IMG/VR virus record: IMGVR_UViG_3300029787_000396
Span: 1 to 21,256 of that record
Origin: a virus
Direction: 5' to 3' (one strand)
Length of the DNA: 21,256 bases
In this document: positions 15,863 through 21,256 of the stretch, piece after piece
Numbering within the stretch: the stretch's first letter is position 1
How the letters are laid out: each line of letters opens with the position of its first letter
Notes under the pieces: generated by a model
What the model saw: only the letters and a program-made list of their open reading frames with translations
Databases searched by the model: none
Told to the model about the DNA's origin: nothing
Translations under genes and position numbers: made by a program

Positions 15863-17659
15863 TTACTTATTTGAAGGGAAATACACAGTAATTTTTTCTG
15901 ACTTACCTTTTACAGAGATATTATCTACTAATTCATAGTTAAATACATCCCCTGCTAAGTCTTTAGTGTACTCTGATATAATAATCTTCCATTGTTTATA
16001 CTCATTTCTACCAGCAGTAGCTTCTAATCTAGCTGATAAGTTTACAGCATCTCCAACAACAGAGTAATCAAACCTTGTTTCGCTTCCCATGTTACCAACA
16101 ATACAAGTTCCAGAGTTGACACCAGTTCCTACATTGATAGGTGGTAAGTCTAAACCCTGTTCTTTAAATTGTTTATTAAGTTCTAGTGTTGCTTCTTCTA
16201 TTTCTATTGCAGACTTTATAGCTAGTTCTGCATGATTCTCACAGGCAAGAGGAGCATTCCAAAATGCCATTATACAATCGCCCATATACTTGTCAATAGT
16301 TCCATTATTAGCTAATATAATTTTTGTCATCTTATCAAGATAAGTATTTATTAATTCTACCAAGCCTTCAGGGTCATCATTGTTTTTAAATACTTCTGAT
16401 ACAGGAGTAAAGCCCATGATGTCAGTAAATAAGAATGTCATTTCTTTTCTTTCTCCACCTAACTTTAAAAGCTCTGGATTTTTTTGTAGCATAGCTACCA
16501 TATCAGGAGAAAGATAAGTACCAAACTGTTTCTTTATTTGTTGTCTTAATTTAAATTGTGTTCTAAAGTTTATATAGAATTGTTGTAGAGCAATAAGTGT
16601 CATACATGTCATACTCCATGTGACATCTATAAGATACCCAATAGATATAAAGTAATAACCAAGAGAACCTACTGAAGCTATTGAAGTTCCTGCTAATACC
16701 ATACCCCATGTAATACCAAAATAACTTATTACAAAAGCTATTAGTAATCCTGATATAACTAATATCAATAGTTCAACAAACAATCTATAGTCAGGGATGA
16801 ACGGAGAGTCAATCAAAATACTTTCTGCAAGGGCAGCCTGTATCTTGTGTGGTTCTAATAGCCCGTTTGGTGTGGCTAGAGTAGGCATTACCCCTGCTGC
16901 AGTAACACCTACGAATACAAACTTGTTTGCAACATTCATTTCAGATAGTGTAGTTTGTTTTGTATCAACCCAGCTAATCCACTTACGACCAAGGCTATCT
17001 GTTGATATAGGGTCAAGCCCACGAACTCTTATTTGCTCTATACCATTCTTGTTTGTTTTTATTTGATATGTATTAGCATCAACTAAAGTTTTTAATACTT
17101 CAATACCAAAAGAACCTACCCACCCATTAGGAGTTTGTTGTAATAAAGGTATTCTTCTTACAAGATTATCAACATCTACTGGAGCAGACACAGCACCTTG
17201 GGCTGATACCTCTTGAAGTTCTGATATGTTTTGTAAAAATCCTGTAGCTTTTGGTAAGTCTATATCTGGTCCGAGAATAACAGTACCATGTGTTTTAGGA
17301 TAAATATTATTATTATACTCTGGCATAGCTAATACACTAGGAGCATAGCTTAACATCTGTGCAAATATTTTATCTCCCTCAAACCTGTCTGGTTGTGGAA
17401 AAAGAATAACCCACCCAACTCCCAATGCACCTTCGTTAAGTAGCTGTCTATGTATTTCTGCTAAATCTTGTCTAGGAAAAGGATAGCCACCTCGTTCTTG
17501 TACGTCTTCTTCTGTGATATTTAAGATTACAAAATTACCAGATGGCTCTGGTGTTTCTACAAAAGCATCAAAGGTTTTTAACCTCATAACTTCTAAAGGT
17601 GTAACATTAAATATTAAAGGTAATGTTAATAATCCTAATAATAAACTAGCCCACTTCAT
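15863..17659 (-). CDS. CHASE2-domain class III adenylate cyclase
   Basis: 598 residues. It makes cAMP from ATP, with its sensor facing the periplasm. Order: N-terminal membrane span (3-20); CHASE2 sensor (~22-290; VILNITEEDVQERGGYPFPR, GALGVGWVILFPQPDRFEGD, then a late VANKFVFVGVTAAG); three membrane spans (~293-312, 316-338, 343-362); a linker (QFGTYLSPDMVAML) and the cyclase domain (~402-598). Catalytic set complete: metal Asp D413 (LFTDIMGFT) and D461 (YMGDCIMAF), adenine-specifying K457 and D531, transition-state N540 and R544 (DYSVVGDAVNLSARLE). The Lys/Asp pair indicates ATP, not GTP. The start overlaps the upstream stop by 1 base (TAATG), placing it in the ribonucleotide reductase operon. 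The convergent neighbour is a FecR protein, a common bacterial partner. A full-length membrane cyclase in a phage is unusual. Confidence 0.93.
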   Translation of the reverse strand: MKWASLLLGLLTLPLIFNVTPLEVMRLKTFDAFVETPEPSGNFVILNITEEDVQERGGYPFPRQDLAEIHRQLLNEGALGVGWVILFPQPDRFEGDKIFAQMLSYAPSVLAMPEYNNNIYPKTHGTVILGPDIDLPKATGFLQNISELQEVSAQGAVSAPVDVDNLVRRIPLLQQTPNGWVGSFGIEVLKTLVDANTYQIKTNKNGIEQIRVRGLDPISTDSLGRKWISWVDTKQTTLSEMNVANKFVFVGVTAAGVMPTLATPNGLLEPHKIQAALAESILIDSPFIPDYRLFVELLILVISGLLIAFVISYFGITWGMVLAGTSIASVGSLGYYFISIGYLIDVTWSMTCMTLIALQQFYINFRTQFKLRQQIKKQFGTYLSPDMVAMLQKNPELLKLGGERKEMTFLFTDIMGFTPVSEVFKNNDDPEGLVELINTYLDKMTKIILANNGTIDKYMGDCIMAFWNAPLACENHAELAIKSAIEIEEATLELNKQFKEQGLDLPPINVGTGVNSGTCIVGNMGSETRFDYSVVGDAVNLSARLEATAGRNEYKQWKIIISEYTKDLAGDVFNYELVDNISVKGKSEKITVYFPSNK

Positions 17660-17883
17660 TAATTTGTCATTACTCTTGCATTTAAATTAGCTTCTATATG
17701 ATTATGTATTTCATCTAATTTAACTGTTCCTTCTCTTATAATAGTTTTTAAAATAGCATATTCTTTTTTACTAAAGAATGGTTTTAATTTAGTAATGTCA
17801 GTAGATATTCTTTCTGTTACTAATTTACCAGACCTATCATAAAGAAGTTTATAACCTATTAAAACAGATTCTTCTCTTTTCAT
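17659..17883 (-). CDS. 74-residue protein of unknown function between nrdB and cyclase
   Basis: Both ends are fused to neighbours by 1-base TAATG overlaps: its ATG uses the last A of the nrdB stop, and its own stop supplies the A of the cyclase ATG. The sequence is charged and predicted helical in the second half (SKKEYAILKTIIREGTVKLD then EIHNHIEANL), which loosely looks like a winged-helix or HTH arrangement. The first half (GYKLLYDRSGKLVTERIST) looks like a beta hairpin. There is no signal peptide or membrane span. I do not recognise it. It may be a small regulator or simply a phage hypothetical; its coupling to both neighbours makes it a real gene. Confidence 0.7.
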   Translation of the reverse strand: MKREESVLIGYKLLYDRSGKLVTERISTDITKLKPFFSKKEYAILKTIIREGTVKLDEIHNHIEANLNARVMTN

Positions 17884-18854
17884 TATTCAAATCCTGTAAA
17901 TGTTATATTGTCTTGTCTTCCTCTTAATCCTGCTTTCATGTATGTAGTTGCCCTACCTTCAAAAAAGTTCTGATGTTCAACACCCATGACTTCATCTATC
18001 CAACCAAGAGGATTTTCTCTTTGGTCATAGTTAGTTTTAAGACCAAGCTGTAATAATCTTCTGTCAGCTATGTATCTGTTGTAAGCATACATATCTTTCT
18101 TAGTTAATCCTTGTAAGTCTCCCATCTCAAACACAAGGTCTAAAAATTTATCTTCAAGAGTAACCATTTGTCTGCAAATTTCATAGAGTTCTTTCTTAAA
18201 ATCATCTGTCCATATCTCTATGTTTTCTTTGATAAACTCTCTAAACAATTTAGTCATAGCTTCAACATGCATAGACTCATCACGAATAGAATAAGTAACT
18301 ATCTGTCCCATACCTTTCATTCTACCGAACCTTGGAAAGTTTAACAGGATTGCAAAGCTACTAAAGAGTTGTAGTCCTTCTGTAAAAGCTGAATAGACTG
18401 CTAATGTTTTAGCTATAGTTTCTTTCTTAGCTTTACTAGGTTTAAAGTTTCCGACATAGTCATGCTTGTCTGCCATCTCTTCATAGTCAGCAAATGCTTT
18501 ATACTCTATCTCTGGCATACCTACTGTATCAAGCAATAAGCTGTAGGCATGTTGATGTATTGATTCCATGTTAGCAAAAGATGACATCATCATCCTTGCT
18601 TCTGGCTTTTTAAATATAGGCATATACTTATCTATATATCCTGATGCTACATCCACATCTGATTGAGTAAACAATCTAAATATTTGTGTAAGTAAATTCT
18701 TTTCTTTATCTGAAAGTTCTTGCCAGTCTTTTACATCTGTATGTAATGGTACGGATTCTGGCATCCAATGCATTTGATTCTGTAATACATAGTAATCAAA
18801 CATCCATGGATATTCAAAAGGTTTATAATAATCTCTAGTGCCTAATAAGCTCAT
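17883..18854 (-). CDS. nrdB: Class I ribonucleotide reductase beta subunit
   Basis: 323 residues. It forms the diiron (or dimetal) tyrosyl-radical cofactor used by NrdA to reduce ribonucleotides for phage DNA synthesis. All ligand positions are present with E. coli spacing: D66 (cf. Asp84), E97 and H100 in NMESIHQHAY (Glu115, His118), E159 in FTEGLQLFSSF (Glu204), and E193 and H196 in RDESMH (Glu238, His241). The radical tyrosine Y104 corresponds to Tyr122. The start has AAGGA about 6-7 bases upstream in the 9-base gap after nrdA. The C-terminus ends ITFTGFE, a short acidic/aromatic tail of the kind that docks NrdB to NrdA. It is somewhat shorter than E. coli NrdB (376) because N- and C-terminal extensions are reduced. 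Confidence 0.96.
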   Translation of the reverse strand: MSLLGTRDYYKPFEYPWMFDYYVLQNQMHWMPESVPLHTDVKDWQELSDKEKNLLTQIFRLFTQSDVDVASGYIDKYMPIFKKPEARMMMSSFANMESIHQHAYSLLLDTVGMPEIEYKAFADYEEMADKHDYVGNFKPSKAKKETIAKTLAVYSAFTEGLQLFSSFAILLNFPRFGRMKGMGQIVTYSIRDESMHVEAMTKLFREFIKENIEIWTDDFKKELYEICRQMVTLEDKFLDLVFEMGDLQGLTKKDMYAYNRYIADRRLLQLGLKTNYDQRENPLGWIDEVMGVEHQNFFEGRATTYMKAGLRGRQDNITFTGFE

Positions 18855-18863
18855 AATTTTTCC

Positions 18864-20759
18864 TTAACCTTCACAGGCTATACATTCCACATCATCTAAC
18901 TTGATTCTTGGAACTTTTATATTTACATTTTCTACATTTCTAGCTGCGTTAGACCTAAAATAGTAGAGTGATTTAAGTTTATTCATACCATACCAATGAA
19001 CATCATTAACATACTGCATGTATTCATCATGCTTGTCTTGGTCTTCTGTTGCTTTTGGTAAGGTAAAGAATAAGTTTACAGATTGTGCTTGGCATATAAA
19101 CTGTTGTCTTTGATATGCGTGTTCTACAATCCATATTTGATTTATTTCATTTGCTGTTTTAAATATTTCTTTTTCATCATCGTTAAGAATATCTAAGTGT
19201 TGTACTGACCCGTCTGAACCAGCTATATCTTTCCAAATGTTTTCTAGTTTTTTACCTTTTAATCCTTTCGATTTAAAAATCTTTTCGAGAAATTTGTTTT
19301 TAACTTGATAGCTCCCTGATAAAGTTTTATGAGTATAGCAGTTAGCTCTATAAGGCTCAATACTAGGAGAAGTCCCACTACATATAATCCCACTACTAGC
19401 ATTAGGAGCAATAGCCATGAGGTTAGCATTTCTATTACCTGAACCATTGATGTCAGGAGCTTCCCCCCTTTTAATAGCCAACTCTTTAGTAGCTGAATTT
19501 GCTTTTGATTTAATATATGTGAAAGCTTTGTGGTTAAATCCAGTTGCGAAAATACCTTCAAAAGGTATGTTCCTAGATTGTAGATATGCATGAAACCCCA
19601 TTGCACCCAGCCCAAGACTTCTTTCTCTATATGCCGAATAGGCAGATTTAGTATAACCTTCTTTGTCTTTTCTAACATAGTTTTGGAATCTTTTAAAATT
19701 TGCACTATAACCTCCCAGTTGTGATGTGTCTACTGCATTTTCTATGTAATGTTCTATTACATTATCCAGCATTGTTATTAAATCTAATATAAAATTATCG
19801 TCTTTTGACCAGTCATCAAAGTGTTCTAAATTTACAGAAGACAAACAACATACTGCTGTTCGTTCTTCATTAGTTGGTAAAGTTATTTCAGAACATAAAT
19901 TACTTTGTCTAATTTGTAACCCTAAATCTTTTTGTTGTTTTGGTAAAGCATCATTACAAGTATCTATGTTTATCATATATGGTTCGCCTGTCTCTGCTCT
20001 TGCATGTATAATCTGCCACCATAAATCTCTAGCATTTATAATCTTAACAGCTTCTTGAGTTTTAGGGTCAATCAATCTCCAGTCTTCGTCATCTTTTACT
20101 GCATCTAAAAATGCATTAGTTATATTAATACCATTGTGTAAGTTAAGACATTTACGATTAATATCTCCACCAGATTCTTTACGCATGTTTATAAACTCTT
20201 CTATTTCTGGATGACTTATATCCATGTATGCTGCATAAGAACCTCTTCTAGTTGTGCCTTGATTAAAGGCTAACATCTGAGAATCTACAACATGCATGAA
20301 TGGAATTGAACCAGTAGAACGACTGCCATGAGTAGTAGAAATACCGTTGCTCCTAATATCGCCCCAATATCCACCGATGCCTCCACCTGAACTTGCCAAC
20401 CAAATGTTTTCATCGTAGTGATTAGATAAACCACTGCGACTGTCAGGAACATAATTAAGGAAACAAGAGATAGGTAACCCACGACTGGTTCCCCCGTTAC
20501 TAAGTATAGGAGTGCTGAACATGAACCAACGAGAGGAACTGTAGTTGTAAAGTCTTTGAGCCAATTCAAAATCTGTCTCACCTTTGAAGGTTGCTCCGAA
20601 GACGGAGGCTCTTGCGAATGCTTCTTGTGCATGTGTTTCTCCTTCCCAAAAATATCTATCTTTGAGTGTATCTAGACTAAACTTATCAAACTCTTTTTCT
20701 TTATCGTAGTCTATTTCAATTCCTAAGTAAGGCTTAGTTCCTATTTTATCTTCAATCAT
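18864..20759 (-). CDS. nrdA: Class I ribonucleotide reductase alpha subunit without ATP cone
   Basis: 631 residues from the ATG at 20759. A TTG six bases upstream (20765) is possible but too close to the AGGA at 20768-20771, which sits 8 bases from the ATG. Active-site residues: C99 (GLPISCFLNY), the N-L-C-x-E motif SNLCSEITLP (N287, C289, E291) and C304 in TAVCCLSSVNL, equivalent to E. coli Cys225, Asn437, Cys439, Glu441 and Cys462. The C-terminus CIACEG supplies the redox-active cysteine pair that re-reduces the active site. Compared with E. coli NrdA (761), the N-terminal ATP cone is missing, so overall dATP feedback inhibition is probably absent. It overlaps the upstream gene by 8 bases (ATGATTGA) and precedes nrdB by 9 bases. 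Confidence 0.95.
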   Translation of the reverse strand: MIEDKIGTKPYLGIEIDYDKEKEFDKFSLDTLKDRYFWEGETHAQEAFARASVFGATFKGETDFELAQRLYNYSSSRWFMFSTPILSNGGTSRGLPISCFLNYVPDSRSGLSNHYDENIWLASSGGGIGGYWGDIRSNGISTTHGSRSTGSIPFMHVVDSQMLAFNQGTTRRGSYAAYMDISHPEIEEFINMRKESGGDINRKCLNLHNGINITNAFLDAVKDDEDWRLIDPKTQEAVKIINARDLWWQIIHARAETGEPYMINIDTCNDALPKQQKDLGLQIRQSNLCSEITLPTNEERTAVCCLSSVNLEHFDDWSKDDNFILDLITMLDNVIEHYIENAVDTSQLGGYSANFKRFQNYVRKDKEGYTKSAYSAYRERSLGLGAMGFHAYLQSRNIPFEGIFATGFNHKAFTYIKSKANSATKELAIKRGEAPDINGSGNRNANLMAIAPNASSGIICSGTSPSIEPYRANCYTHKTLSGSYQVKNKFLEKIFKSKGLKGKKLENIWKDIAGSDGSVQHLDILNDDEKEIFKTANEINQIWIVEHAYQRQQFICQAQSVNLFFTLPKATEDQDKHDEYMQYVNDVHWYGMNKLKSLYYFRSNAARNVENVNIKVPRIKLDDVECIACEG

Positions 20760-21021
20760 CTTCAATGTCCTGTAAATGTATAGCTATTATAGCATAATGT
20801 ATTATTTTTAACAAGTCCATTTCTATATCTGTTCCATCTTTTTTACCACACCTCATAGCATATTTCATAATGTTACCCATACAAAAACCTTCTCCATGTC
20901 CTGCATCTATTATCATATCAGTAGCTTGATACTTTCCTTGTGCATAATGTCTTTTATATGTACCATCAACATATCTTTGGATTTGTTTTATTGTTTCACC
21001 CTCATTAAATTTATATTTCAT
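20752..21021 (-). CDS. DUF3310-like phage protein (putative nucleotide-metabolism accessory)
   Basis: 89 residues from the ATG at 21021; an earlier in-frame ATG at 21027 lies 1 base from the GGAGG and is less likely. The DUF3310 pattern is recognisable: HYAQGKYQATDMIID, then FCMGNIMKYAMRCGKKDGTD and EMDLLKIIHYAI (Gly-Asn-x-x-Lys-Tyr, Arg..Lys, Asp-Leu-x-Lys, Tyr). DUF3310 proteins are common in T7-like and marine phages and are often annotated as nucleotide-kinase-like, though the activity is not established. Position directly before ribonucleotide reductase fits nucleotide metabolism. The ATG overlaps the endonuclease stop by 4 bases (ATGA) and its end overlaps nrdA by 8. Confidence 0.85.
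   Translation of the reverse strand: MKYKFNEGETIKQIQRYVDGTYKRHYAQGKYQATDMIIDAGHGEGFCMGNIMKYAMRCGKKDGTDIEMDLLKIIHYAIIAIHLQDIEDD
20768..20771 (-). promoter_or_regulatory. Ribosome binding site AGGA of nrdA
   Basis: AGGA on the minus strand, 8 bases before the ATG at 20759 and only 2 bases before the alternative TTG at 20765, which favours the ATG start. Confidence 0.55.
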
Positions 21022-21256
21022 TTCCATTCCTCCGGTAATGTTTCTTCACTATACCATGTGAAGTTATTTGTTTCTGCCCATTCTGCATGAGTTCTTTTAG
21101 TTCCGTCTTTTCTTTTCTTAGCTTGTGGCATAGGAGCATAAGGTTTTTGAAATAAAAATACTAATTCAAATTCTCCTACTTGGTCCTTCAAAGATTCTCT
21201 TATCCAAATATATTTACTATATTCAGCGTAATCCCAAAATCTACCTTTAGCTTCTA
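21018..21256 (-). CDS. T7-type endonuclease I (Holliday junction resolvase), N-terminus outside window
   Basis: The minus-strand frame is open from the right edge (first full codon at 21254) to TGA at 21020-21018, giving the last 78 residues. The sequence EAKGRFWDYAEYSKYIWIRE, then FELVFLFQKP, GTKRTHAEWAETNNFTW and LPEEW parallels the C-terminal half of T7 gp3 (VETKGLWESDDRKKHLLIRE, IRIVFSS, SYGEFCEKHGIKF, IPAEWI). EAKG supplies the catalytic Glu and Lys of the nuclease (T7 Glu65, Lys67); the matching Asp should lie just outside the window. The enzyme resolves branched DNA and, in T7, helps degrade host DNA. The stop overlaps the next start (ATGA), so it is the first visible gene of the leftward operon. 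Confidence 0.88.
   Translation of the reverse strand, partial: EAKGRFWDYAEYSKYIWIRESLKDQVGEFELVFLFQKPYAPMPQAKKRKDGTKRTHAEWAETNNFTWYSEETLPEEWK
21029..21033 (-). promoter_or_regulatory. Strong ribosome binding site GGAGG deciding the DUF3310 start
   Basis: GGAGG on the minus strand lies 7 bases before the ATG at 21021 but only 1 base before the ATG at 21027, so the later ATG, which also makes a standard ATGA overlap with the upstream stop, is the better start. Confidence 0.65.

Noticed and set aside
12776-17659. Idea that curli, FecR and cyclase genes are a bacterial chromosomal island joined to phage sequence by misassembly
   Set aside because: csgF starts 3 bases after its neighbour in the lysis-side operon and the cyclase overlaps the nrdB-side gene by 1 base; base composition is the same throughout, with no junction sign.
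15863-17659. Guanylate cyclase assignment for the CHASE2 protein
   Set aside because: The substrate-specifying positions are Lys457 and Asp531, the adenine pair, instead of the Glu/Cys expected for GTP.
19259-20632. Minus-strand 148- and 115-residue ORFs (19259-19705, 20285-20632) in other frames inside nrdA
   Set aside because: They are out-of-frame shadows of nrdA; hydrophobic composition results from codon shift, and the nrdA frame carries all catalytic motifs.
1-21256. Search for CRISPR arrays, insertion sequences, integrase, attachment site or tRNA
   Set aside because: No regularly spaced direct repeats, transposase or integrase motifs, or tRNA-like cloverleaf were seen by eye on either strand.

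Overview
The window is about 21 kb of a very AT-rich, tightly packed tailed-phage genome. It carries an internal-core protein block of the kind found in T7-like podoviruses, a lysozyme, a ribonucleotide reductase operon and the C-terminal part of a T7-type endonuclease I. Low GC, very short or overlapping gene junctions and the protein families suggest a phage of a streamlined marine Gram-negative bacterium (SAR11-like hosts are the best guess). Host and phage genus are inferences from style; no host marker is present.

Layout. Plus strand, 1-10650: five consecutive virion-type genes. They are a Gln/Asn-rich coiled-coil protein cut by the left edge, a cationic/hydrophobic protein, a small conserved protein, an 867-residue protein with a C-terminal lytic transglycosylase-like domain, and a 1212-residue large internal virion protein. 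Plus strand, 10647-12216: lysis module with a T4-type lysozyme followed by three small membrane proteins (holin-like candidates). Plus strand, 12188-15748: a membrane or exported protein of unknown role, then CsgF, CsgG, a secreted curlin-repeat-like protein and a secreted FecR-domain protein. The last three each begin inside the 3' end of the gene before. Positions 15749-15862 are a short convergent intergenic stretch with inverted repeats.

Minus strand, 21256 to 15863 (reading leftward): endonuclease I (partial), a DUF3310-like protein, NrdA (class I ribonucleotide reductase alpha, without an ATP cone), NrdB (beta, all ligand residues and the radical Tyr present), a 74-residue unknown protein, and a complete CHASE2-class III adenylate cyclase. 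Adjacent junctions overlap by 1-8 bases except NrdA/NrdB, which are 9 bases apart, so this looks like one translationally coupled operon.

The most interesting part is the combination in the middle: a curli-type outer-membrane secretion pore (CsgG), its partner CsgF and a candidate curlin substrate, next to a FecR-domain protein and, converging on it, a CHASE2 adenylate cyclase. In bacteria FecR proteins and CHASE2 cyclases are often neighbours, and curli genes encode surface amyloid export. A lytic-type phage carrying both suggests it remodels the host envelope and alters cAMP signalling late in infection. From memory, CsgF/CsgG-like genes have been noted in marine phages before. I do not recall a phage FecR plus CHASE2-cyclase pair linked to them, and this should be checked by search.
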